45,862 bases of DNA. Source: Paludibacteraceae bacterium. GTDB lineage: Bacteria > Bacteroidota > Bacteroidia > Bacteroidales > Paludibacteraceae. This document shows, in pieces, positions 7,470 to 16,814 of this stretch. The stretch spans positions 1-45,862 of the forward strand of contig JAKSNG010000017.1 in the NCBI GenBank assembly GCA_024400125.1, given 5' to 3'. The notes below the pieces were generated by a model. It had not been told where the DNA came from. It was given only the letters and a program-made list of their open reading frames with translations, and ran no database searches. Each line of letters begins with the position of its first letter. Within the stretch, counting starts at the first letter, position 1. A program made the translations under genes and the position numbers.

Positions 7470-8489
7470 ATGGCAAGAACAGAAATAGCATCTTTAGGGG
7501 AGTTTGGACTTATCAAACATCTCACGGAGAAGATTAATCTTACGCAGCCGTCCACTAAAAAAGGCGTGGGTGATGATGCTGCAGTGATGGACTTTGGTAA
7601 CAAGAAAGTTTTGATGACTACTGATTTGCTATTAGAGGGAATCCATTTTAATCTCGAATATGTGCCATTAAAGCATTTGGGATATAAGGCTGCTGTTGTG
7701 AATTTTTCCGATATATATGCGATGAATGGTACTCCTACTCAGATCACTGTCTCGTTAGGTATATCCAAGCGTTTCAGCGTAGAAGATATAGAAGAACTTT
7801 ATGTTGGTCTTCGTTTGGCATGTGAGCGGTATCATGTAGATTTAGTTGGGGGGGATACTTGTGCGTCCATGACGGGATTGACTATTTCGATAACTTGTTT
7901 GGGAACTGCAACGGCTAAAGATATTGTTTATCGCAATGGCGCTAAAGTGAATGATTTGATTTGTGTGACTGGAAATTTAGGCACCGCCTATATGGGGCTT
8001 CAGCTATTGGAAAGAGAAAGAATTGCCAACGCAGCCGATCCTTCTGCTGCATTTGAGGGAATGGAATATTTGTTAGAGCGTCAACTTAAACCGGAAGCAA
8101 GGCGAGATATTATTGAACAACTTAGAGAAAGTGGTATCAAACCGACAGCGATGATGGATATTTCAGATGGGTTGAGTAGTGAGATAAAACATATTTGTCA
8201 CCAAAGCGGCGTTGGTTGTGCTATTTATGAAGATAAGTTACCGATTGATTTCAAGGCTGCCGAATTGGCGGAGGAGATGAACTTAAATATTGTTACCTGC
8301 GCGCTTAATGGCGGCGAAGATTATGAATTGCTCTTTACGTGCGATTTAAAGGATTATGAGAAGCTTATTCCACTGGAAGATGTCTATTTAGTGGGACATA
8401 TTACAAAGCCTGAATATGGAACGCTGCTGATTGGTCGCAACGGGGAGGAATTAGAACTAAAAGCACAAGGATGGGAGGCATTCAAATGA
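7470..8489 (+). CDS. thiL: Thiamine-monophosphate kinase
   Basis: This 339-residue enzyme phosphorylates thiamine monophosphate to the active pyrophosphate. The N-terminus has GEFGLIKHL and the metal-binding GVGDDAAVMD (about 31-40). Further motifs are VGGDTCAS, MMDISDGLSSEIKH (about 228-241) and NGGEDYELLFTC, all typical of ThiL in the PurM/AIR synthase-like family. The ATG at 7470 starts MARTEIASLGEFG; an upstream in-frame ATG would lie within the promoter. Its TGA overlaps the ATG of the next gene. Confidence 0.96.
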   Translation: MARTEIASLGEFGLIKHLTEKINLTQPSTKKGVGDDAAVMDFGNKKVLMTTDLLLEGIHFNLEYVPLKHLGYKAAVVNFSDIYAMNGTPTQITVSLGISKRFSVEDIEELYVGLRLACERYHVDLVGGDTCASMTGLTISITCLGTATAKDIVYRNGAKVNDLICVTGNLGTAYMGLQLLERERIANAADPSAAFEGMEYLLERQLKPEARRDIIEQLRESGIKPTAMMDISDGLSSEIKHICHQSGVGCAIYEDKLPIDFKAAELAEEMNLNIVTCALNGGEDYELLFTCDLKDYEKLIPLEDVYLVGHITKPEYGTLLIGRNGEELELKAQGWEAFK

Positions 8490-8971
8490 TTAAACTCTTT
8501 TTAACAGATGTGGACGGTTGTTTAACCGATGGAGGACTCTATTACACTGAAGATGGAAAGGAGTCTAAACGATTTTGTGTCTATGATGGTATGGGGATGG
8601 TGTTGTTACAGAAAATGGACGTCCCATGTGGTATTATCACAAGCGAAACAAGTGACATGGTTCGTTATCGAGCAGAGAAATTGAATCTTCGTTTCTTACG
8701 TATGGGTGTTGGACGAAAGATAGGGGATAGTACGGTCACGAAACTTCAAGCCTGTCAAGAGATATGTGATGAATTGGGCATCACCTTGCAAGATGTTTGC
8801 TATGTGGGTGATGATGTTAATGATATTGACTTATTGGAAGCGGTTGGCTTGCCTGCTTGTCCAGCTTCTGCGAGACCTGAAGTAAAAGCAATCCGAGATA
8901 TACGTGTGCTTAAAACGCCAGGTGGACAGGGGGCTATACGTGAATTAATAGACGATTTAATGAAACAATAA
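8486..8971 (+). CDS. kdsC: KdsC-type 3-deoxy-D-manno-octulosonate 8-phosphate phosphatase (HAD family)
   Basis: This 161-residue soluble HAD phosphatase has motif I DVDGCLTDG (nucleophile D8, acid/base D10), a Thr/Ser motif II in IITSETSD, and motif IV VGDDVNDIDLL (about 109-119). There is no cap domain, which fits the KdsC-type tetramers that release Kdo from Kdo-8-phosphate for LPS inner core synthesis. The start at 8486 (MIKLFLTDVDG) forms an ATGA overlap with thiL; an ATG five codons upstream is possible but less natural. A related sugar-phosphate substrate cannot be excluded. Confidence 0.9.
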   Translation: MIKLFLTDVDGCLTDGGLYYTEDGKESKRFCVYDGMGMVLLQKMDVPCGIITSETSDMVRYRAEKLNLRFLRMGVGRKIGDSTVTKLQACQEICDELGITLQDVCYVGDDVNDIDLLEAVGLPACPASARPEVKAIRDIRVLKTPGGQGAIRELIDDLMKQ

Positions 8972-8994
8972 TATACAATTTTATACTTACAAGA

Positions 8995-10725
8995 ATGAAA
9001 AAAATATTTTTTAGCATTGTTGCTATCTGTTCAACGGTGATGGCAATGGGTCAAGACAAAGTCTTGATGACAATTGATGGACAACCAATTATGGCGTCTG
9101 AGTTTATGTACATCTATGAGAAGAACAATCAAGAGACTTCCATGGAAAAGAAAACATTAAACGAGTATGTAGATTTATTTGTCAACTTCAAGTTGAAGGT
9201 ACGTGAAGCTCAAGTTCAAGGCATTGATACCACAGAAGCGTTCCAAAAAGAACTTAAGGGATACCGTGCGCAAGCAATACCTAAATATATGCGTGACCAA
9301 GAGGCTATTGACAGTCTCGTTAAGATGAGTTACGATCGTCTTGCCAAAGATCGTCGTGCGGCTCATATTGCTATTGCATGTCCGATGAATTCGGATGATT
9401 CTACACAAGCTGTGGCATTGGCTCAAATTGAGAAAGCCCGTAAGCGGGTATTATCTGGAGAGGATTTTTTCGCAGTGGCCAAAGAGGTATCAACTGATCC
9501 TGGCGTGGTTGAAAACAATGGTGAATTAGGTTGGATTACCCCATTCCGCTATGTCTATTCGTTTGAGAACGCCGTTTATACAACTCCTGTTGGAGAAGTT
9601 ACTCCTATTTTCCGTAGCGCATACGGCTATCATATCGCGTTGGTAGAGGAAGAGCGCGAGCATATTGAGGTGCGTGCAGCGCATATCATGAAAATGGTGC
9701 CACGTGGGGACTCTGCTGCTACCGCTGCTGCAAAACTTGTGATAGATAGTATTTATCAAGTAGTAGAAGGTGGTGCAGACTTTGCAGAAGTTGCCAAAAA
9801 AGAATCGGATGATAAGGGGTCAGGAATGCGTGGTGGTGACCTCGGCTGGTTTGGACGTGGATATATGGTTAAGCCTTTTGAAGACGCTGCGTTTGCTATG
9901 AAAGATAGTGGTGACGTTAGTGAGCCGTTTATGTCTAATTTTGGTTGGCATATTATTCAATTTGGCGGACGCCGTGGTATTTTGCCTTTCGATGAGATGA
10001 AGGCAGATATTCTTAAAAAAGTGCAGCGTGATGAACGTATGCAAGAAGCTGAACGCTCCTTTATCGCTAAGGGTCGTGCAGAATATCAGTTGCCAGATTC
10101 GATGACTGATGAGCAAGTAAAACAATATATTGATGATAATTTAGAGGTTAAATATGAAGACTTGCGTCATTTGGTGCAGGAATATCATGATGGTATTTTG
10201 CTCTTTGATGTTAGTTTAAAAGAGGTGTGGGACAAAGCCAGCCAAGACACAGATGGGTTGACTAAGTTCTTCCAAACACATAGAGGTCAATATGCATGGG
10301 AGAAACCTAAATATAAAGGGTATGTTATCTATGCGAGAGACGAGAAAGTGGCGAAAGCTGCCAAAGCGATTATAAAGAATGCAAATCCAGATTCTATTGA
10401 TAGTTATATTCATCAGCGTATAAATATCAGCGACTCTATCACGTATGTGAAAGTAACACGTGGCTTATGGTCAGAAGGACAAAACAAGGTAGTAGATAAA
10501 TTGGGCTTTAAGTTGAAGGGTGCTACTTTTGAACCTAAGGAGGATTTGCCTGTAACTTATGTTGTAGGTAAAAAAATCAAGGCACCAGAAGACTATACTG
10601 ATGAACGGGGTAAAGTCACCAGTGATTATCAGGATGCTTTAGAAAAGACATGGATTGAAACGCTTCGCGCTAAATATCCGGTGGTGATTAATCAAGAAGT
10701 TTTAGATGCACTTAATAAAGAGTGA
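8995..10725 (+). CDS. SurA-like periplasmic peptidyl-prolyl isomerase with two parvulin domains
   Basis: This 576-residue protein has a signal peptide (about 1-19, ending AMG-Q) and a helical chaperone N-domain (VLMTIDGQPI...YVDLFVNFKLKVREA). Two parvulin domains follow, at about 121-220 (AAHIAIACP ... GYHIALVEE) and about 226-330 (RAAHIMKMV ... GWHIIQFGG). The C-terminal half is less conserved. It should assist folding and delivery of outer-membrane proteins across the periplasm, which suits a Bacteroidota operon that also encodes a barrel protein. The next gene starts within its stop (GTGA). Confidence 0.9.
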   Translation: MKKIFFSIVAICSTVMAMGQDKVLMTIDGQPIMASEFMYIYEKNNQETSMEKKTLNEYVDLFVNFKLKVREAQVQGIDTTEAFQKELKGYRAQAIPKYMRDQEAIDSLVKMSYDRLAKDRRAAHIAIACPMNSDDSTQAVALAQIEKARKRVLSGEDFFAVAKEVSTDPGVVENNGELGWITPFRYVYSFENAVYTTPVGEVTPIFRSAYGYHIALVEEEREHIEVRAAHIMKMVPRGDSAATAAAKLVIDSIYQVVEGGADFAEVAKKESDDKGSGMRGGDLGWFGRGYMVKPFEDAAFAMKDSGDVSEPFMSNFGWHIIQFGGRRGILPFDEMKADILKKVQRDERMQEAERSFIAKGRAEYQLPDSMTDEQVKQYIDDNLEVKYEDLRHLVQEYHDGILLFDVSLKEVWDKASQDTDGLTKFFQTHRGQYAWEKPKYKGYVIYARDEKVAKAAKAIIKNANPDSIDSYIHQRINISDSITYVKVTRGLWSEGQNKVVDKLGFKLKGATFEPKEDLPVTYVVGKKIKAPEDYTDERGKVTSDYQDALEKTWIETLRAKYPVVINQEVLDALNKE

Positions 10726-12353
10726 GGCGTTCATCTTACATATCATCTATCATTTTGATTGCGATTGTGTTAGTCGTAATCGTATTGAACGTGTTGGCTC
10801 ATTGCTGCGTGTTACGTTATGATATGACGGAAGATAAACGATACACCATTAGCGAAACTACCAAACATCTAGTTCGTTCGTTGGATGAGCCGATGATAAT
10901 GACACTGTATTTAGATGGGCAACTTAATGCTGGGTTTATGCGCTTGCGCAAGGCTACATTGGAGTTAGGAGAGGATATACATGCTTGTCAATCTCTTTTT
11001 GCTGTGCAGACGGCAAAGCCAGATAGTACATTGATTCGCTATGGCTTGTCGCCGACTCTTGTGCATGAGCGCTCTCAAGATGGACGAACCATCCAAACGC
11101 AAGTTTTTCCATACGTCTCATTAACGTACCATGGGCGAACTACGTATGTTCCGCTATTGCATAATAACCGAGGAAAGATGGGTGAGCAAAACCTCAATGA
11201 GAGCATCGAAGACTTGGAGTATGCGATGGCAGAGTCTATTTACTTGTTGACTAGGCATCAGACGCAGAAGATTGCTTTTATTGAAGGTCATAACGAGTTG
11301 CCAGAACGGTCGGTGTATGATATAAGTGCTACGTTATCGCGTTATTTTCAGATTGATAGGGGAGTAATTGGTAATGACCCTACAATGTTAAACGACTATC
11401 GAGTGGTGATTATTGCTGATCCTCAAGCCCCATTTTCAGAGACGGATAAGTATGTCTTAGATCAGTATATTATGCGTGGCGGACGCGTGCTATGGTTGAT
11501 TAATGGTGTTCGTTTTAGCAAAGAAAACTTATCTTCTAATGGTTATACGCCTGTAATACCATTAGATTTGCATTTGGCAGATATGCTCTTTACTTATGGC
11601 ATTCGAATCAACCCTACATTAGTACAAGATGTGCAATGTTTGCCAATCCCTGTTGATGTTTCTGCCGACCCGTCTCAGCCTAATTATCAGCCGTTACCGT
11701 GGTATTATGCGCCATTATTGCTTACATCTCAGCAGTCTCCTATTACCCGTAATGTGGGACAAGTGAGTGCTACTTTTGTTTCCCATGTGGATGCAGTGGG
11801 TAATGATAGCATCCAAAAAGAGATATTATTGGCGACATCAACGGCCAGTCGTGTTATTGGGACACCAACCGAAGTGGACTTAGGGGACATAAATCCCGAT
11901 ATGTCGCTTTTCCAATGGCAGTTTGTGCCCGTCTCGGTGGCTTTAAGCGGCTCGTTTACTTCTGCATTCCACCATCGTATGCCTCCTGAAGGCATGGCTG
12001 CGCATGAACAACAATCTCATAGTATCCCTACTAAACAGATTGTAGTTGCTTCGGGTAGTGTGATTCGTAACGAATGGCAACAGGGGCCATTGCCAGTGGG
12101 GTATGATCGCTATTCCGGCATGGTTTTCGGTAATCGTGATTTCTTAACGAATGCGGTTTTGTATTTGGCAGATGATGATGGATTAATTATGTTGAGACAA
12201 AAATCTATTGCGCTGCGGCTGCTGAATGATCGTCGTGCGCATGAGAAACGCTATATAATACAAGTAGTATCCATTATTTCGCCCATTGCGCTTTTGGCGT
12301 TGACTGGATGCTTTGTTATGCTAATTCGTAAACGTAAATATATTCGACTATGA
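10722..12353 (+). CDS. GldG-like ABC-transporter auxiliary protein
   Basis: This 543-residue protein has a membrane anchor near the N-terminus (about 8-27), then LRYDMTEDKRYTISETT, the signature of GldG and related ABC-auxiliary proteins (N-terminal segment followed by the DUF4350-like ABC_transp_aux domain, about 180-400). A second membrane helix lies at about 512-535 before a basic end (RKRKYIRL). GldG works with GldA and GldF in gliding Flavobacteria; many non-gliding Bacteroidales have GldFG-like pairs of unknown role. No permease or ATPase lies next to it here. Translation starts at a GTG overlapping the SurA-like stop. Confidence 0.82.
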   Translation: MRRSSYISSIILIAIVLVVIVLNVLAHCCVLRYDMTEDKRYTISETTKHLVRSLDEPMIMTLYLDGQLNAGFMRLRKATLELGEDIHACQSLFAVQTAKPDSTLIRYGLSPTLVHERSQDGRTIQTQVFPYVSLTYHGRTTYVPLLHNNRGKMGEQNLNESIEDLEYAMAESIYLLTRHQTQKIAFIEGHNELPERSVYDISATLSRYFQIDRGVIGNDPTMLNDYRVVIIADPQAPFSETDKYVLDQYIMRGGRVLWLINGVRFSKENLSSNGYTPVIPLDLHLADMLFTYGIRINPTLVQDVQCLPIPVDVSADPSQPNYQPLPWYYAPLLLTSQQSPITRNVGQVSATFVSHVDAVGNDSIQKEILLATSTASRVIGTPTEVDLGDINPDMSLFQWQFVPVSVALSGSFTSAFHHRMPPEGMAAHEQQSHSIPTKQIVVASGSVIRNEWQQGPLPVGYDRYSGMVFGNRDFLTNAVLYLADDDGLIMLRQKSIALRLLNDRRAHEKRYIIQVVSIISPIALLALTGCFVMLIRKRKYIRL

Positions 12354-13714
12354 AACGTTACATACATCTTTTAGTTGTGCTCTTTTGTGTATGTTCACAA
12401 ATGGTATTAGCACAGAAACCTTATCCTATTGATACTATTGATGGTCGAGCTGTCTATCGTTATCCTGTGGAAAAGAGTATCGGTTTATACCGCATAGGTG
12501 TGAATTTTGGGGTTTCTCAGGAAGACATCATCCGTTTTAATCCGGAACTTAAAGAGCGAGGGCTGCGTTATGGAGAAACTATTTATGTGCCAGTGGTACT
12601 GGTTGAACCTACTGTTCAGCAGGAGGACACTGCGACTGCCACTCCGACAACTCCCATCACATTAGTTGATACTCAAGTGGCTGATACCGTAATTATGGTA
12701 GCTGCAGAGGATACGATTATTCCTGTAGATACGGTGATTACTCAGGATGGAGTATTCCATTTGGCATTGCTGCTACCATTGCAGGCGGAAGCACAAAAGA
12801 GAGATCCAATTTTTGAACGTTTTACAGAGTTCTATGAAGGTGTGTTAGTGGCTATTTACACTCTTCAAGATAGTTCTCGATTTGCTCTTCATGTCTATGA
12901 TATAGGCCGTTCTGATGCTCAAATCTTGCAACTTATCAATCAAGGGGATTTGCAGCACATGGATGCTATCATTGGTACAGCTTATCCTGGTCAAGTAACT
13001 GCAATCAGTAAATTGGCTCTACAAGATTCTGTACCAACTTTGATTCCGTTCTCTGATAGAGTACCACAGATTGAAACGAATCCGTTTTTGTTCCAATTTA
13101 ACCCTACTGTGCAACTTGAGGCGCAAGCTATGGTAGAGTATATGGAGACCATTCGCGATAGTATTAATTGTGTCTTCATAGATGCGAAAGAGGTTGATAT
13201 TCCGTATGCGATTCGCGAACTGCAACAACAGATACGTAATCACAATATTTCGCGTACTCACATATCTGTACATGACATATTGAGTGATTCTCTCTCGAAG
13301 GCGCTTCAAGATAGTGTTGAAAATATCTTGATATTGAATACTGGCAAATTTTCTAATGCTCAAGCCCTACTTCCTCATATTATCAATGGCAAGGGAGCAC
13401 ATGACTTAGCGCTCTTTAGCCAGTATTCTTGGCAGGGAGATAAGATTCTTCTTCCGCAGGTTTACACTTCTATTTTTGCGGCAGAGCAGGATTCTTTAAG
13501 AAATGAGTATGAAGAGTTGTATGGTCGCTATTTCCATCACGAGCATATATCTACTTTGCCTCGTTATGATATGCTGGGTTATGATTTAACGCGTCAGTTT
13601 GTTGCATGGATACGAGGAGAAGAATATCATGGTGTTCAGTCGGAAGTCTTGTTCCAAAAAACAAATCCTAATGGTGGTTACATCAATCAAAATGTGCAAG
13701 TCATTCGTAAATAA
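12350..13714 (+). CDS. LysM domain plus periplasmic-binding (type 1) fold lipid-free periplasmic protein
   Basis: This 454-residue protein has a signal peptide (about 1-21, ending VLA-Q). A LysM-like module follows (about 38-82: YRIGVNFGVSQEDIIRFNPEL ... GETIYVP). After a Thr/Asp/Val-rich linker comes a type 1 periplasmic-binding fold (about 139-454: FHLALLLPL ... FTEFYEGVLVAI ... IIGTAYPGQVTAI). The combination resembles Bacteroidota LysM/LpoA-like proteins that may bind peptidoglycan and activate synthases; the ligand is not deducible. It overlaps the upstream stop (ATGA) and shares its last 23 nt with the next gene. Confidence 0.85.
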   Translation: MKRYIHLLVVLFCVCSQMVLAQKPYPIDTIDGRAVYRYPVEKSIGLYRIGVNFGVSQEDIIRFNPELKERGLRYGETIYVPVVLVEPTVQQEDTATATPTTPITLVDTQVADTVIMVAAEDTIIPVDTVITQDGVFHLALLLPLQAEAQKRDPIFERFTEFYEGVLVAIYTLQDSSRFALHVYDIGRSDAQILQLINQGDLQHMDAIIGTAYPGQVTAISKLALQDSVPTLIPFSDRVPQIETNPFLFQFNPTVQLEAQAMVEYMETIRDSINCVFIDAKEVDIPYAIRELQQQIRNHNISRTHISVHDILSDSLSKALQDSVENILILNTGKFSNAQALLPHIINGKGAHDLALFSQYSWQGDKILLPQVYTSIFAAEQDSLRNEYEELYGRYFHHEHISTLPRYDMLGYDLTRQFVAWIRGEEYHGVQSEVLFQKTNPNGGYINQNVQVIRK

Positions 13715-14243
13715 GATTCTGTTGTGCCTCGTCATAAGTTGTTGCTGCACACATGTGATAGCACAAAAACGTTTGCAGGTTTCCGAAATGTATTTCGGTG
13801 TGCATGGTGGCGTGTTGGGTTCATTAGTTCCAACTACATCTGCTAATCCAAATGCTACATTTATGGAACGGGCTACTTTGGGAGGAAACGGCGGTTTGGT
13901 CTTTCGGTATAGCGGTCAGAAATGTTGCGCTATTCAGGTGGAACTGAATTATATGCAGCGAGCGTCGCATTATTTAGAACTGCCATTGCTGATGCATATT
14001 TATTTTGGTTCACCCTCTTGTCGTGGCTTTGTCAATCTTGGTCCGCAAGTGGGCTATTGCGTGAAGGCTACTACCGCACAAGCGTCTGCCGTGGATTGGG
14101 GAATTGCGGGAGGATTAGGCTTTTATTATCGTTCTCGTCATGCAGGTATTTATCAATTAGAAGCCCGCTATGACTATAGTTTCAGTGATGACATGGCGCT
14201 GAGTATCAACTTGGCGTGGTTATGGGAGTTTAAGAAGAAATGA
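13692..14243 (+). CDS. Small outer-membrane beta-barrel protein (PorT-like)
   Basis: This 183-residue protein starts at the ATG at 13692, which gives a signal peptide (about 1-24, ending IA-Q); the reading frame is open further upstream inside the previous gene but in the wrong context. The mature part alternates beta strands, with SHYLELPLLMHIYFG matching the ELP-leucine motif of the Bacteroidota barrel family (PF13568). It also has FVNLGPQVGY and ends on an aromatic strand (LAWLWEF), as barrels do. Cysteine content is high for the family. Overlap with the previous gene is 23 nt and with the next is ATGA. Confidence 0.82.
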   Translation: MCKSFVNKILLCLVISCCCTHVIAQKRLQVSEMYFGVHGGVLGSLVPTTSANPNATFMERATLGGNGGLVFRYSGQKCCAIQVELNYMQRASHYLELPLLMHIYFGSPSCRGFVNLGPQVGYCVKATTAQASAVDWGIAGGLGFYYRSRHAGIYQLEARYDYSFSDDMALSINLAWLWEFKKK

Positions 14244-15235
14244 CATATTTGGTAATGCGTTTTCAAAGTGTGGGCAATGTTGCCATGACAGTTCCTGTGT
14301 TGGAGTCCGTCTGTCGTCTCCATCCTCAGGACACGTTTGTTATGGTTGCTAAGAAACGTCTTAGCCCACTTTTTTATGGATTACCTAATGTGCGTTTTCA
14401 TGAAGCAGATTTCTCGAGAGGGGGACTGAAAGGGTTATTGCAACTGTTTCATGAACTACGGACGTATTCAATAGATGCAGTTATTGATTTGCAAGATGTG
14501 CTTCGTACTAAGATTCTGCGTTTCCTTTTTCGTTTGGTGGGATTGCGTAATTACGTAGTGGATTATGGTCGTGTGGAGAAGCGTAAAATGGCGTTGCAAG
14601 GGACGCGTCATCTTGGACCATTACCAACGGAGTTTGAACGGTATCGTCGTGCATTTGAATCGGCTGGATTAGCTACTGATGAGGCGTTTACAACTATTCC
14701 AGTCAATGTCGAGGCATCATCAGCCGTTGAACAACTATATGGCGTTAATACGGAGCGTTGGATAGGCGTGGCTCCTTTTGCTAAGTCTAAGACCAATACA
14801 TGGGCGTATCAATGTACAAAGGATTTGATTGTTCGTTTATCGCGAACTCCAAATACGCGCGTTTATTTATTCGGCTCTGGAAAAATAGAGTGTGAACTAT
14901 TGCGTCAATGGGCGAGTATTATGCCGAATGTGGTCAACGCTGCAGGGGTGTTGCCGTTGGAGCAAGAGTTGGAGTTGATGCGTTATTTGGACGTGATGAT
15001 TTGTATGGATTCTGCTAATCAGCATTTGGCTTCTGTTGTAGGAACACGCGTGATTACCTTGTGGATGGGGACGCATCCCAATATGGGTTTTGCTGCATGG
15101 AAACAGCAGCCGTCAGATCGTATTCAGCGTGATATGGCTTGCCGACCATGCACAGTGCACGGAACTAATCATTGCCGATTTGGTAATTACTTATGTCAAC
15201 AAATAGATGTTAATACAGTTTTAGAACGTATATGA
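14240..15235 (+). CDS. Glycosyltransferase family 9 (heptosyltransferase-like)
   Basis: This 331-residue GT-B enzyme opens with YLVMRFQSVGNVAMTVPVLESV, the GT9 N-terminus. The C-terminal half has VYLFGSGKIE, MRYLDVMICMDSANQHLASVVG and TLWMGTHPNMGF, the nucleotide-sugar binding segment of heptosyltransferases. It probably adds a core sugar to lipid A-Kdo, linking functionally with the kdsC-like gene in the same operon. The specific donor cannot be read from the sequence. Start and stop both overlap neighbours (ATGA at 14240 and 15232). Confidence 0.92.
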   Translation: MTYLVMRFQSVGNVAMTVPVLESVCRLHPQDTFVMVAKKRLSPLFYGLPNVRFHEADFSRGGLKGLLQLFHELRTYSIDAVIDLQDVLRTKILRFLFRLVGLRNYVVDYGRVEKRKMALQGTRHLGPLPTEFERYRRAFESAGLATDEAFTTIPVNVEASSAVEQLYGVNTERWIGVAPFAKSKTNTWAYQCTKDLIVRLSRTPNTRVYLFGSGKIECELLRQWASIMPNVVNAAGVLPLEQELELMRYLDVMICMDSANQHLASVVGTRVITLWMGTHPNMGFAAWKQQPSDRIQRDMACRPCTVHGTNHCRFGNYLCQQIDVNTVLERI

Positions 15236-15990
15236 GTAAAATTATTTCAATCGCTAATCAAAAGGGTGGAGTTGGAAAAACTACGACTTCAATTAATTTA
15301 TCTGCGGGTTTAGCGCGCGAAGGTAAAAGGGTACTTTTAGTTGATGCAGACCCTCAAGCGAATGCTTCATCTGGTCTCGGAGTAGAGATTCGGGATTTAG
15401 ATCGTACTATTTATGAGTGTCTCATCAATGGCATAGATACGCGTTCGGCTATTGTGTCCACTTCAATCGAGGGATTAGACCTTCTGCCAAGTCACATCGA
15501 TTTGGTGGGCGCGGAGATAGAGATGCGGGACTTAGAGAAGCGTGAACAACGAATGACGAATGTGTTGCAGCAGGTTCGTTCTGATTATGACTATATTATT
15601 ATCGACTGCTCTCCGTCTTTAGGTCTGATTACTATCAATGCACTAACTGCAAGTGACTCCATCATTATTCCTGTTCAATGTGAGTTCTTCGCGTTGGAAG
15701 GTATCGCTAAATTACTCAACACGATTAAGATTATCAAGTCAAACTTAAATCCGCGTTTGCAAATAGAAGGATTCTTGTTGACGATGTATGACAATCGTTT
15801 ACGGTTGAGTAATCAAGTATATGAGGAAGTGAAACGCCATTTTGGGGACTTAGTCTTTAAAACAGTTATTTCGCGTAATGTACGCCTTTCGGAAGCTCCC
15901 AGCCATGGATTGTCTGTCATTGACTATGACCCACAATCAAAAGGCGCTCGCAATTATATTAACCTTGCAAAGGAATTATTATCAAGATGA
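15232..15990 (+). CDS. parA: Chromosome-partitioning ATPase ParA (Soj)
   Basis: This 252-residue protein has the deviant Walker A NQKGGVGKTTTSINL (about 8-22) and then LLVDADPQANAS. The switch region reads IIIDCSPSLGL and the C-terminus has FKTVISRNVRLSEAPSHG, typical of chromosomal Soj. It lacks the N-terminal HTH of plasmid type Ia ParA. It drives ParB-parS complexes apart over the nucleoid. It starts inside the GT9 stop and overlaps parB by ATGA. I found no convincing parS site in the window. Confidence 0.97.
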   Translation: MSKIISIANQKGGVGKTTTSINLSAGLAREGKRVLLVDADPQANASSGLGVEIRDLDRTIYECLINGIDTRSAIVSTSIEGLDLLPSHIDLVGAEIEMRDLEKREQRMTNVLQQVRSDYDYIIIDCSPSLGLITINALTASDSIIIPVQCEFFALEGIAKLLNTIKIIKSNLNPRLQIEGFLLTMYDNRLRLSNQVYEEVKRHFGDLVFKTVISRNVRLSEAPSHGLSVIDYDPQSKGARNYINLAKELLSR

Positions 15991-16814
15991 AAAGAATGAC
16001 AGGACTTGGGCGCGGATTAGATGCGCTCATTGATACGACTCATGTAGTCACAGATGGAGGTAGTTCAATTAACGAAATCGACCTATCTCAAATTATTGCC
16101 AATCCAGATCAGCCGCGTCGCTCATTCGACGAAGAAGCACTGCAGGAATTAGCGGATTCTATCCGCGAACATGGTGTTATTTCGCCTATCACGTTGCGGA
16201 AAAACGATGATGGAACGTATATGATTATTGCAGGCGAACGTCGTTATCGTGCCTCTAAATTAGCCGGACTGCAAACTATACCTGCGTACATACGTACCGC
16301 AAAGGATGAGCAAGTGATGGAAATGGCGCTGATAGAAAATATTCAACGAGAAGATTTAGACGCCATCGAGATTGCGTTAGCCTATCAGCGTCTTATGGAC
16401 GACTATGCGCTCACACAAGAGAAAATGTCTGAACGAGTGGGGAAGAAACGAGCTACGATTGCTAATTACTTGCGTTTGTTGAAGTTACCTGCTGAGATAC
16501 AAATGGGAATTAAACAAAAGACGATTGATATGGGTCACGCGCGCGCTATCTTAGGCAGCCCTTCTCCTGAGCAACAGTTGTTGCTCTATAAACGTATTTT
16601 GTCTGAAGGACTTTCTGTACGTAAGGTAGAGGAATTAGTAGCGCAACCTAAAGCTGGCAAAGTCAGCAAATCCTCTAAAAACCAGCCCTATCTTGAACAA
16701 GAAACAGTATTAGCTCAACGTTTAGGCATATCTGTGAAAATCAGTAATAACAAGATTACTATTCCTTTCCGCTCCGAATCGGAACTGAACGCGATTATTG
16801 CTCAACTGCATTGA
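15987..16814 (+). CDS. parB: Chromosome-partitioning protein ParB (Spo0J)
   Basis: This 275-residue protein has the N-terminal GLGRGLDALI motif that contacts ParA. The CTPase/ParB core includes NPDQPRRSFDEEAL, GVISPITLR and the GERRYRA box (about 78-84). IENIQREDLDAIE precedes a helix-turn-helix (about 145-165, ALTQEKMSERVGKKRATI), and a dimerisation domain follows. It binds parS and spreads. It is coupled to parA through ATGA and to the following membrane protein through TTGA. Confidence 0.97.
   Translation: MKRMTGLGRGLDALIDTTHVVTDGGSSINEIDLSQIIANPDQPRRSFDEEALQELADSIREHGVISPITLRKNDDGTYMIIAGERRYRASKLAGLQTIPAYIRTAKDEQVMEMALIENIQREDLDAIEIALAYQRLMDDYALTQEKMSERVGKKRATIANYLRLLKLPAEIQMGIKQKTIDMGHARAILGSPSPEQQLLLYKRILSEGLSVRKVEELVAQPKAGKVSKSSKNQPYLEQETVLAQRLGISVKISNNKITIPFRSESELNAIIAQLH

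Noticed and set aside
9695..9710. parS-like sequence around CCACGTGG inside the SurA-like gene
   Set aside because: Only the central eight bases are symmetric; the outer bases do not match the parS consensus (GTTNCACGTGAAAC-type). Similar CCCACGTGGG occurs in cstA and near 35450, so it looks like chance.
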